DNA from: Actinosynnema sp. ALI-1.44
Lineage (GTDB): Bacteria; Actinomycetota; Actinomycetes; Mycobacteriales; Pseudonocardiaceae
DNA length: 64,000 bases
Reading direction: 5' to 3'
Assembly: GCF_001984155.1 (NCBI RefSeq)
Contig: NZ_MTQO01000045.1
Coordinates: 310,001-374,000, forward strand
The notes below the pieces were generated by a model that saw only the letters and a list, made by a program, of their open reading frames with translations, made no database searches and had not been told where the DNA came from. Shown here piece after piece: positions 52,170-60,075 of the stretch (the stretch's first letter is position 1; the number at the start of each line of letters is the position of its first letter). Position numbers and translations under genes: made by a program.

Positions 52170-53786
52170 GTGTCCAAGATAGTTTGTTCCGCTTTGTCCT
52201 TTTCCTGGCCGGACGACACCCCGGTGTTCGACGACCTCACCTTCAGCATCGGCACCGGCCGCACCGGGCTCGTCGCGCCCAACGGCGCGGGCAAGAGCAC
52301 GCTGCTGAAGCTCATCGCCGGTGTGTACGAGCCGCTCAGCGGCTCCGTGACCACCGAAGGCGTGGTCGGCTACCTGCCGCAGACGCTGCCGCTCGCCGGT
52401 GAGCCGACCGTGGCCGAAGTGCTGGAGATCGCGCCCGTCGTGCGCGCCCTGCGGGCGATCGAGTCCGGCGACGCCGACGAAGAGCACTTCACCACCATCG
52501 GCAACGACTGGGACATCGAGGAACGCGCCCGCGTCGAGCTCAGCAGGCTGGGGCTGCCCGATGTCGCGCTCGACCGCACGGTCGGCACGTTGTCCGGCGG
52601 GCAGATCGTGTCCCTCGGCCTGGCCGCGCAACTGCTCAAGCAGCCGGACGTGCTGCTGCTCGACGAGCCGACGAACAACCTGGACCGGGACGCGCGGCGG
52701 CGGCTGCACGACGTGCTCGGCGAGTGGAAGGGCTGCCTGCTGCTGGTCAGCCACGACCGCGTCCTGCTCGACCGGATGGAACGCATCGCCGAGCTCAGCC
52801 ACGGCGAGATCCGGTTCCACGGCGGCAACTTCAGCGACTACGAGGCCGCGAAGCAGGCCGCGCGGGAAGTCGCGGAGAAGAACCTGCGCAGCGCCGAGCA
52901 GGATCTGAAACGGGAGAAGCGGGAACTTCAGCAGGCCAGGGAACGCTCGGCGCGCCGGGCGGCGACCGGCGCGCGGACGAACACCGACATCCCCCGGATC
53001 GTCAAGGGCGGACTGCAGCGGCGGGCCCAGGAAAGCGCCGGGAAAGCCGACACCATGCACGCGCAGCGCCTCGACGCCGCGAAGGCCAAAGTGGACGAGG
53101 TCGACCGGGCGCTGCGCGAGGACCAGACCATCGCGCTGTCCCTGCCGGACACCGACGTCCCCGCCGGCCGGACGGTGTTCCACGGGCAACGGATGCAGGT
53201 CCGTTCGCTGTTCGCGGGCGAGGGCGTGGACCTGTCGGTGCGTGGACCGGAACGGATCGCGTTGCTCGGCGCGAACGGTGTCGGCAAATCCACGTTGCTG
53301 CGGCTCGTCGCCGGTCTGCTCACGCCGGACAGCGGGCTGATGACACGCGCCGAAGGGCGGGTCGCGTTCCTGTCGCAGAAACTCGACCTGCTCGACCTCG
53401 AACGATCCACCATGGACAACCTGCGGTCGGCCGCGCCGCACCTGCCGCAGTCGGAGATGATGCACCTGCTCGCGCGTTTCCTGTTCCGCGGCGAGCGGGC
53501 CAACCTCCCGGTCGGTGTCCTGTCCGGCGGTGAACGCCTGCGGGCCACGCTGCTGTGCGTGCTGTGCACCGAGCCCGCCCCGCAGTTGCTCCTGCTCGAC
53601 GAACCGACCAACAACCTGGACCTGGTCAGCGTGGACCAGTTGACCAGTGCGATGAACGCGTACCGGGGTGCCTTCATCGTCGTCAGCCACGATGACCGGT
53701 TCCTCGCCGACATCGGGGTGCGGCGGTGGCTGCGCCTGGCCGACGGCGAACTCACCGAAACCGGCCCACCCGCGGCGGACTACTGA
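52170..53786 (+). CDS. ABC-F family ribosome-protection-type ATPase
   Basis: 538 residues with two ABC domains and no membrane part. First Walker A APNGAGKST (about 36-44), signature LSGGQ, Walker B LLLLDEPTNNLD; second Walker A GANGVGKST, signature LSGGE. A long charged helical linker (about 225-320) is the P-site tRNA interaction motif that contacts the ribosomal centre. ABC-F proteins adjust elongation or expel ribosome-targeting antibiotics. The long Arg-rich linker and the leader-like region upstream suggest an antibiotic-resistance type, but no drug can be named. GTG start at 52170 with GGGAG upstream; a strong hairpin follows the stop. Confidence 0.9.
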   Translation: MSKIVCSALSFSWPDDTPVFDDLTFSIGTGRTGLVAPNGAGKSTLLKLIAGVYEPLSGSVTTEGVVGYLPQTLPLAGEPTVAEVLEIAPVVRALRAIESGDADEEHFTTIGNDWDIEERARVELSRLGLPDVALDRTVGTLSGGQIVSLGLAAQLLKQPDVLLLDEPTNNLDRDARRRLHDVLGEWKGCLLLVSHDRVLLDRMERIAELSHGEIRFHGGNFSDYEAAKQAAREVAEKNLRSAEQDLKREKRELQQARERSARRAATGARTNTDIPRIVKGGLQRRAQESAGKADTMHAQRLDAAKAKVDEVDRALREDQTIALSLPDTDVPAGRTVFHGQRMQVRSLFAGEGVDLSVRGPERIALLGANGVGKSTLLRLVAGLLTPDSGLMTRAEGRVAFLSQKLDLLDLERSTMDNLRSAAPHLPQSEMMHLLARFLFRGERANLPVGVLSGGERLRATLLCVLCTEPAPQLLLLDEPTNNLDLVSVDQLTSAMNAYRGAFIVVSHDDRFLADIGVRRWLRLADGELTETGPPAADY

Positions 53787-53798
53787 CAGGTGGTTGTC

Positions 53799-53838
53799 GT
53801 GAGTGGTCAGCGGGGTTGGAACCCCGCTAACCACTCAC
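53799..53838. terminator. 19-bp hairpin with GGTTGGAACC tip
   Basis: Arms 53799-53817 and 53820-53838 pair with a single G-T wobble. It lies 13 bases after the ABC-F stop. The tip matches the hairpin at 18269-18316. Confidence 0.85.
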
Positions 53839-53900
53839 AAGGAAGTGCCAGGGGAGGGAACACCCCTGCTTAGGCCTTTCCCCCGGCACTCCCCCGGCGG

Positions 53901-54983
53901 TCAGCTGAAGCAGAAACCCTGACTGCCGCCGAAGCCCCAGCACCGGATGTCGCGCTGGGATGTGGCCGAGCGCCCGCTGCCGTCGGTGACGGTCAGCTTC
54001 GCCTGGTAGGTGGCGCTCCTGCTCGGGTACGTGTGGTTCACCCGAGCGCCGTTGCCCGTGGTCCCGTCGCCGAAGTCCCACGAGTACGACGAGATCGTCC
54101 CGGTCGAGCCCGACCCGTCGAAGGCACAGGTGAGGCTGGACTGGCAGGAGGCGGTGAACGAGGAACCCGGGCCGCTGGGCGGCGGGCCGGTGTCGCCCAG
54201 CTGCTCGTTCGCCCAGTCACCCAGCACGCCCCAGAGCTTGGCGTGCGCGTTGTACGACGCGCAGTCGGTGCGCAGCCACGAGAAGACGCCGTAGATCTTT
54301 CCGTCCACAAGGTACGGTCCGCCGCTGTCGCCCTGGCACAGTCCGGTCCGGCCGTCGCCGTAGCCGTCGCAGAACATGTACGTGGCGTTGAACTGCCCGG
54401 CGATGTTGCGGCAGTTCGAGTCGTCGACGACCGGCAGCGTCGTCTTCCAGAGCTTGCTGTTCTTGCGTGCGTCGTCCTTGTCGGTCTTGCCGTAGCCGAC
54501 CGCGGTTCCCGCGGTGCCGATGGACAGCTTGTCGCTCGAGTTGGCGATCTTCGGGTAGGACATCCCCGCGGGTGTGGGGATGTCGGTCTTGGTGAAGATG
54601 ATCGCCACGTCGTAGCCCTCACGCCAAGCGTCGGCGTGGGTGAACTTCGGGTGCACGCGGAACTCCTGGATCTCGATCCGCGTGCCCTTGCTGGTGTCCA
54701 CGAGGTCGTCGCGGCCGTACACCAGGTACTTCGGCTCGCCCTGGCCGAACTTGCAGTGCGCGGCGATGATCACCGCGCGCTTGCCGACGACCGAGCCGGT
54801 GCAGGACTGCTCGGCCGGGCGGACGCCACCGGTGCGCATCTGGGCGATGATGAACGGGTACTCCGACACCGTGGTCTGCTGGCCGTTGATGACCCGCACA
54901 CCCGGTTGTTCGGCGGCGACCGCCGGGCTCGCGGCACACGCCAGTCCCACGAGCGAGGCAACCAGTGCCTTCATGATTTTCAT
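53901..54983 (-). CDS. Secreted trypsin-like S1 protease with C-terminal PKD domain
   Basis: 360 residues; signal peptide about 1-23. The chymotrypsin fold has IAAHC (His), DVAII (Asp) and GDSGGP (Ser), with Cys pairs for the usual disulfides. From about 265 a PKD domain follows (WDFGDGTTGNG, HTYPSRSATY), and the chain ends CWGFGGSQGFCF. The N-terminus after the signal (VRVINGQQ) resembles the activation-site start of trypsins. It begins 9 bases after the stop of the S8 protease gene, so both are likely co-expressed. The S8 enzyme carries an almost identical PKD and tail, suggesting a shared anchoring or secretion role. Confidence 0.9.
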   Translation of the reverse strand: MKIMKALVASLVGLACAASPAVAAEQPGVRVINGQQTTVSEYPFIIAQMRTGGVRPAEQSCTGSVVGKRAVIIAAHCKFGQGEPKYLVYGRDDLVDTSKGTRIEIQEFRVHPKFTHADAWREGYDVAIIFTKTDIPTPAGMSYPKIANSSDKLSIGTAGTAVGYGKTDKDDARKNSKLWKTTLPVVDDSNCRNIAGQFNATYMFCDGYGDGRTGLCQGDSGGPYLVDGKIYGVFSWLRTDCASYNAHAKLWGVLGDWANEQLGDTGPPPSGPGSSFTASCQSSLTCAFDGSGSTGTISSYSWDFGDGTTGNGARVNHTYPSRSATYQAKLTVTDGSGRSATSQRDIRCWGFGGSQGFCFS

Positions 54984-54992
54984 GGCTTGTCC

Positions 54993-56759
54993 TTAGAAGC
55001 AGAAGGCCTGGCCGGAACCGAAGCCCCAGCACTGGACGGAACGCTGCGAGGTCGCCGAGTTGCCCGAGTTGTCGGTCACGGTCAGCTTTGCGGTGTACGT
55101 CGCGCTCTTGGCGGGGTAGGTGTGGCGTGTCGTGGCGCCGTTGCCGGTCGTCCCGTCGCCGAAGTCCCACGCGTGGCTGGCGATCTGGCCGTCGGGGTCA
55201 CGGGATCCGGTGCCGTCGAAGGCGCAGTTCGCCGAGGACTGGCAGTTCACGGTGAAGCTCGCCGTCGGGGGTTGCCCGCCGCCGCTGCCGCCCACGTTCA
55301 CCTGCTGCTCGGCGGTGTTGGACTTGCCGGTGTTGTCGGTGACCGTGAGCTTGACGGTGTACGTGCCCTTCGTGCCGTACGTGTGGTCGACGGTCTTGCC
55401 GTCGCCGTCCGCGGTGTTGTCACCGAAGGCCCACTTGTACGACGAGATCGTCCCGGAGGAGGTTGATCCGTCGAAGGAGCACTTCAGACCGTTCGACGGG
55501 CACGACGCGGTGAACCGCGCGACCGGACCGTCCGGCGGGGTGCCGGTGTTCGGGATGTACAGCAACTTGTTGGGGGAGCTGCCGATCCCGGACAGCTTGC
55601 CCTGGCTCGCGTTGTCCACGACCCACTTCTCGAGCTCGGCGGGTGTGCTGCTGGGCGCGTCGTGCAGCCGCAACGCCATCGCACCAGCCACGTGCGGCGC
55701 GGCCATCGAGGTGCCACCGATGGTGTTGTACGAGCTGTTCCCGTTGATCCAGGCGGAGTTGATGCTGTCGCCGGGCGCCCAGACGTCCATGCAGGTGCCG
55801 TAGTTGGAGTCGGAGCGCTTGCCGTCGCCGCTGGTCGTGCTGCCTGTCGTGACGCCCTCGGTCATCTGGCCGCCGGGACCGTAGCTGCAGACGTTGCCGC
55901 CGTTGTTGCCGTTGATCAGCGCCCACTGGACGCCCGAGTTGATCGAGCCGCGGATCGCCGAGACGGCCACGTCGGGGTCGTCGGTGTAGATGCTCATGTT
56001 GACCACAGCGGGCTTCTTCGCGTTCTGCGCGATCCACTCCGCGGCCTTGTTCACGTCGGTGTCCTGGCCGTATCCGTCGCACTTGAGGATCCGGACCGAG
56101 ACGAGGTCGGCCTTCTTGGCCACGCCGCGGGTCGAGCCGCCGACGATGCCCGCGACGTGACTGCCGTGGCCGTTGCAGTCCTTGCCGCCGTCGTTCGCGT
56201 TGATGAAGTCGACGCCCGCCTTGGCCCGGCCGCCGAACTCGTTGTGCGTGTAGTTGATCCCGGTGTCCACGATGTACGCGGTGACCCCGGCGCCGTCGTT
56301 GGGGTACGTGTACGACCGGTCGAGCGGCCGGTCGCGCTGGTCGATCCGGTCGATACCCCAGTTCTGCGGGTCCTTCTGCGTTCCGCCGGGACCGAGCGAC
56401 GATGTCCCGATCCGGGCGGTGCCCGACTGCCGGACCTCGGCGACCCTGGGGTCGGCGGCCATCCGGCGGGCCTGTTTGCCCGACAGGCCCGTCACGACGA
56501 AGCCGGACATGGTCTTGCTCAGCACGGCGTCGACGGTGCCGCCGAATCGTTCGGTCAGGCTCTGCGCGGCTTGCTGGCTCGATGCCCTCGCGGTGGTGTC
56601 GGGCTTGTACGTCACCAGGAAGGTGCCCGCCACCGGGTTGCTGGTCTTGTCGACGATCGCGCCCTCGGGTTGTGCGACCGCCGTGTTCACTGTTCCGAGC
56701 ACGAGGCTCGCCGTGGCGGCGAGTACCGACGCCAGAAAGCGCCGTTTCCACGTTCCCAT
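54993..56759 (-). CDS. Secreted subtilisin (S8) protease with two PKD domains
   Basis: 588 residues: signal peptide about 1-29, an I9-type propeptide (about 40-115), and the proteinase-K-like catalytic domain with Asp in YIVDTGIN (near 165), His in GHGSHVAG (near 200) and Ser in GTSMAAPH (near 350). Two PKD domains follow (about 425-500 and 508-575). The chain ends CWGFGSGQAFCF, as in the adjacent S1 protease. ATG 56759 has GGAGGAAC upstream. It is a broad-specificity extracellular protease, probably expressed with the S1 enzyme, which it might activate. Confidence 0.93.
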   Translation of the reverse strand: MGTWKRRFLASVLAATASLVLGTVNTAVAQPEGAIVDKTSNPVAGTFLVTYKPDTTARASSQQAAQSLTERFGGTVDAVLSKTMSGFVVTGLSGKQARRMAADPRVAEVRQSGTARIGTSSLGPGGTQKDPQNWGIDRIDQRDRPLDRSYTYPNDGAGVTAYIVDTGINYTHNEFGGRAKAGVDFINANDGGKDCNGHGSHVAGIVGGSTRGVAKKADLVSVRILKCDGYGQDTDVNKAAEWIAQNAKKPAVVNMSIYTDDPDVAVSAIRGSINSGVQWALINGNNGGNVCSYGPGGQMTEGVTTGSTTSGDGKRSDSNYGTCMDVWAPGDSINSAWINGNSSYNTIGGTSMAAPHVAGAMALRLHDAPSSTPAELEKWVVDNASQGKLSGIGSSPNKLLYIPNTGTPPDGPVARFTASCPSNGLKCSFDGSTSSGTISSYKWAFGDNTADGDGKTVDHTYGTKGTYTVKLTVTDNTGKSNTAEQQVNVGGSGGGQPPTASFTVNCQSSANCAFDGTGSRDPDGQIASHAWDFGDGTTGNGATTRHTYPAKSATYTAKLTVTDNSGNSATSQRSVQCWGFGSGQAFCF

Positions 56760-56897
56760 AGTTCCTCCGATGCAGGGAGATGACCGCACGGAAGATAAAG
56801 ATCGGAAACGCGCACTGACCATAGTTGTTAGGCGTGCGGGCGGGATCTTCACCGCAATACTGTTAACCCGGTTGAAAGCCCAGCTCAGGTCCCGCTG

Positions 56898-57842
56898 TCA
56901 GGTCCACTGCCAGCGCATGCCGACGATGCCGGACGGCACGTCCGACTCGGCGACGAGCGCGGTGTTCGAACTGCCGATCCACAGCTCGGTGAGGTCCTCT
57001 TCCGCGCCGCTCACGTCCTGCCGCGCGTACCGGTGGCACTGCGCCGGGATCACGCCGGGCTCGAACCTGGTCTGCAGCACGAACTCCCGGATCGGCTGCT
57101 GGAACCGGTACTCGTAGTTGAGCATCCGCACGCCCGGGCTGAACTGCCACTCGTACTCGACGAGCGCGCGTTCCCCGGCGTCGAGCACCCGGTCGAGGAT
57201 CAACTCGGCCGCCGTGACGCCCTCGGCGTCGTCCATCCGGACTCGCCCGGCGCGGCAGAACCGCACGCCAGCCAGCGTCGGCGGGTTGGCCGGGTCCTCC
57301 TGGGTGATGTGGATGACGCCGCACCGCGACAGCCGGTCCACGTTGGCGACCACCAGTTCCCGCAGGTGAATGCTGCTGGTCCGGCGGTGCTCGTCGATCG
57401 TCACGGTGACCTGTGTGCTGATCCGGGTCAGCGCGCCGCGAGGCGGCACACCCACCTCGGTCAGCATCTCGACCGCGCGGCCCGACTCGAACAGCTTGCC
57501 CAGGTCGGTGCTGCCGGTGACATGGCCGATCCACCGGCCTCGTGGGCGGGCCGGTCCGAGCAGTGCCACGAGCGAGTCCGCCGGCAGGTCGAGCATCTGC
57601 TCCAGGCAGCGCACCGCCCGGAGGGACCCGGGGCGTTCCGGCCTGCTGCGGCCACGGCGCCAGTAGCTCAAGGTCGGCACGCTGACCCTGGCTCCTTGTT
57701 CGGCCAGCCGTACCTGGATCTGGTCGAGTGTCAGTCCGCTCGCCTCGATGGCGAGGTGCAACGCGGCCGGGAACGGGCCGTGCCGCAGGGCCTGCCGCAG
57801 TTGCGCGCGCAGTGCTTGGTCCGGCGTCGCGTTCGTCGACAT
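56898..57842 (-). CDS. XRE-type regulator with large C-terminal sensor region
   Basis: 314 residues. Residues about 30-95 form a helix-turn-helix (LTLDQIQVRLAEQGARVSVPTLSYWRRGRSRPERP). The following 200 residues are beta-rich and unrecognised, ending RWQWT. Actinomycete relatives are described only as XRE-type or hypothetical regulators. It is divergent from the beta-helix gene. The 179-base gap holds an imperfect palindrome CCAGTTAACTTGG (57890-57902), a possible operator. It lies upstream of the protease pair on the same strand and may control either side. Confidence 0.7.
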   Translation of the reverse strand: MSTNATPDQALRAQLRQALRHGPFPAALHLAIEASGLTLDQIQVRLAEQGARVSVPTLSYWRRGRSRPERPGSLRAVRCLEQMLDLPADSLVALLGPARPRGRWIGHVTGSTDLGKLFESGRAVEMLTEVGVPPRGALTRISTQVTVTIDEHRRTSSIHLRELVVANVDRLSRCGVIHITQEDPANPPTLAGVRFCRAGRVRMDDAEGVTAAELILDRVLDAGERALVEYEWQFSPGVRMLNYEYRFQQPIREFVLQTRFEPGVIPAQCHRYARQDVSGAEEDLTELWIGSSNTALVAESDVPSGIVGMRWQWT

Positions 57843-58021
57843 ACGAACCTCCTAGGCGACTCTGCCCGATCCGTCTTGTTCGCGTTTACCAGTTAACTTG
57901 GATAACAGGCAACGGCCGAAGCTCGTGAGTGTTTCCCAGACCGGCCGGACCATGGCGCTGAACCGATCCACGAGGTAGAAATACCCCCGATCCCTCCGGT
58001 CTCTGGAGAACAGGCAGGTCG

Positions 58022-59893
58022 ATGACGATCGAGCAGCACCAGGCGCGTGGGAGCGCTTTCACGCAGTTATCCGGATGGGGCGGGGCGCTCGCGCTCGGCC
58101 TCGCCCTCGTCACCACCGCGAGCAGCACGGCAGTAGCGGATCCGATGAGCGAACGACACGGCGGCGCCCCCGACCTCGGCCCGAACGTCACCGTCTTCGA
58201 CCCGGGCATGCCGGTCGAGCGGATCCAGGCCACGCTGGACGCGACGCACGCCAAACAGGTCGACAACGAGATGGGCACCCAGCGGTACGCGTTCCTGTTC
58301 AAACCGGGGACCTACGGCACGGCGGACAAGCCGCTGCAGATCAAGGTCGGGTACTACACCGAGGTCTCCGGGCTCGGCGCGGCACCGACCGACGTGGTGA
58401 TCAACGGCAAGATCGAGGTGTACAACCGCTGTCTGAACAACGCGGGCCCGAACTGCCTCGCGCTGGTCAACTTCTGGCGCACGCTGTCCAACCTGTCGTT
58501 GACCGTCAACGCCAAGGGGCAGGACGGCTGCCGCTCGTCGGCCAACTTCTGGGCGGTGTCCCAGGCGGTGTCGTTGCGCAGGCTCGACATCACCGGCGGC
58601 GGCCTGTCGTTGATGGACTACTGCACCGAGGGCCCGCAGTACGCCAGCGGCGGGTTCATCGCCGACTCGCGGTTGCCCGCCACCACGAACGGGTCGCAGC
58701 AGCAGTGGCTGACCCGCAACAGCGAGGTGGCGAGCTGGTCCAACGGCGTGTGGAACCAGGTCTTCTCCGGTGTGGTCGGCGCGCCCGACGACTCGGCCTT
58801 CCCGGCGCCGCCGTACACGACGCTGGCCAACACCCCGGTCAGCCGGGAGAAGCCGTACCTGTTCGTCGACGCCAAGGGCAAGTACCACGTCCGCGTGCCG
58901 TCCGCCCAGCAGAACACGCGTGGCATCTCTTGGGCCAACGGCATGACGCCCGGTCGCACGATCCCGCTCAGCGACTTCTACGTGGCCAAGCCCGGTGATT
59001 CGGCGCAGACCATCAACGCGCACCTCGCCTTGGGCAAGAACCTGCTGCTCACGCCGGGCGTGTACGACATCGCCCGCAGCATCGAGGTCCGCTGGCCGAA
59101 CACGGTGGTCCTCGGCATCGGCCACGCGACCCTCACGGCAGCACGCGGCGCGGTGCCGCTGGAGATCGGGGACGTCCCCGGTGTCGTCGTCGCTGGCGTC
59201 ACGATCGACGCGGGCCCGCAGGAATCGCCCGTGCTGCTGCGCGTGGGCAGGCAACGCGGCTGGAGTTGGAGCACGCCGCGCAACCCGACCACGCTGTCCG
59301 ATGTGTACTTCCGGGTCGGCGGGCCCCACATCGGCAAGGCGGACACGGCATTGGAGGTCAACAGCGACAACGTGCTGATCGACCACACCTGGGTATGGCG
59401 CGCCGACCACGGCATCGAGGGCCTCGACGACACCCAACGCTGGAACACCAACACCGGGCGCCAGGGCGTTGTCGTCAACGGGGACAACGTGACCGCGACG
59501 GGTCTGTTCGTCGAACACTTCCAGCGGTACAACACCACGTGGAACGGCGAGAACGGCACGACGATCCTGTACCAGAACGAGCTGCCGTACGACCCGCCGA
59601 CGCAGGCCGACTGGATGAACGGCGACGTCGAGGGCTACGCGGGGTACAAGGTCGGCCCGAAGGTCCGCAACCACACGCTGCACGGCGCGGGCGTCTACGT
59701 GTTCAACCAGAACAACCCGCAAATCCACACCGAGAACGGGTTCGAGGTGCCGCGAGCCCCCGGCGTGAAGCTGCACCACATCATGACCGTGAACCTCAGC
59801 GCCGGGGTGATCGACCACGTGGTCAACGGGGTCGGAGATGCGGCCGACACGACGAAGATCGGCCAGCCGGTCTACATCAAGCAGTACCCGTGA
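58022..59893 (+). CDS. Secreted right-handed beta-helix protein (GH55/pectate-lyase-like fold)
   Basis: 623 residues. A signal peptide with an extended N-terminus (cut near AVA, residue 39) is followed by a repetitive beta-strand pattern. SLRRLDITGGGLSL, NVLIDHTWVWRADHGIEG and GVVVNGDNVTATGLFVEHFQ are beta-helix turns; the two-part layout resembles GH55 exo-beta-1,3-glucanases. Homologues are often labelled adenylyl cyclase, a name the sequence does not support. It probably acts on a polysaccharide, but catalytic residues are not assignable by eye. GGAG precedes ATG 58022. A perfect hairpin terminates it. Confidence 0.75.
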   Translation: MTIEQHQARGSAFTQLSGWGGALALGLALVTTASSTAVADPMSERHGGAPDLGPNVTVFDPGMPVERIQATLDATHAKQVDNEMGTQRYAFLFKPGTYGTADKPLQIKVGYYTEVSGLGAAPTDVVINGKIEVYNRCLNNAGPNCLALVNFWRTLSNLSLTVNAKGQDGCRSSANFWAVSQAVSLRRLDITGGGLSLMDYCTEGPQYASGGFIADSRLPATTNGSQQQWLTRNSEVASWSNGVWNQVFSGVVGAPDDSAFPAPPYTTLANTPVSREKPYLFVDAKGKYHVRVPSAQQNTRGISWANGMTPGRTIPLSDFYVAKPGDSAQTINAHLALGKNLLLTPGVYDIARSIEVRWPNTVVLGIGHATLTAARGAVPLEIGDVPGVVVAGVTIDAGPQESPVLLRVGRQRGWSWSTPRNPTTLSDVYFRVGGPHIGKADTALEVNSDNVLIDHTWVWRADHGIEGLDDTQRWNTNTGRQGVVVNGDNVTATGLFVEHFQRYNTTWNGENGTTILYQNELPYDPPTQADWMNGDVEGYAGYKVGPKVRNHTLHGAGVYVFNQNNPQIHTENGFEVPRAPGVKLHHIMTVNLSAGVIDHVVNGVGDAADTTKIGQPVYIKQYP

Positions 59894-59898
59894 CCCAC

Positions 59899-59938
59899 GA
59901 CGGTGTCCCGCCACGGTGGATGGTGGCGGGACACCGTC
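59899..59938. terminator. 16-bp perfect hairpin
   Basis: GACGGTGTCCCGCCAC (59899-59914) and its complement (59923-59938) enclose an 8-base loop, 6 bases after the beta-helix stop. Confidence 0.85.
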
Positions 59939-59989
59939 ATCGGTCGAGCATGGTCATGATCAATGTGCATCGGTCAGTACAGATGATGA

Positions 59990-60070
59990 GTTGTGCGGCT
60001 TGCGCGCTGGTGCGCGAGCCGCCTGCACGGCGCGTGCTTGCGAACCGTTGCGGGTTGCTCTGCGCTGGCG
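59990..60070. repeat. Dispersed GCGCTTGCGC / CGTTGCGGGTTGCTCTGCGC repeat
   Basis: CGGCTTGCGCGC, TGCTTGCGAACCGTTGCGG and GTTGCTCTGCGC repeat units of the outer flanks of the palindrome at 13175-13980 (for example 13922-13960). It lies after a terminator and beyond the end of the PoxB gene, in non-coding DNA, so it looks like a dispersed genomic repeat. Confidence 0.6.
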
Positions 60071-60075
60071 AGTGT

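Noticed and set aside
58022-59893. Adenylyl cyclase, the label often attached to homologues
   Set aside because: No cyclase motif is visible; the signal peptide and beta-helix pattern indicate an extracellular carbohydrate-active protein.
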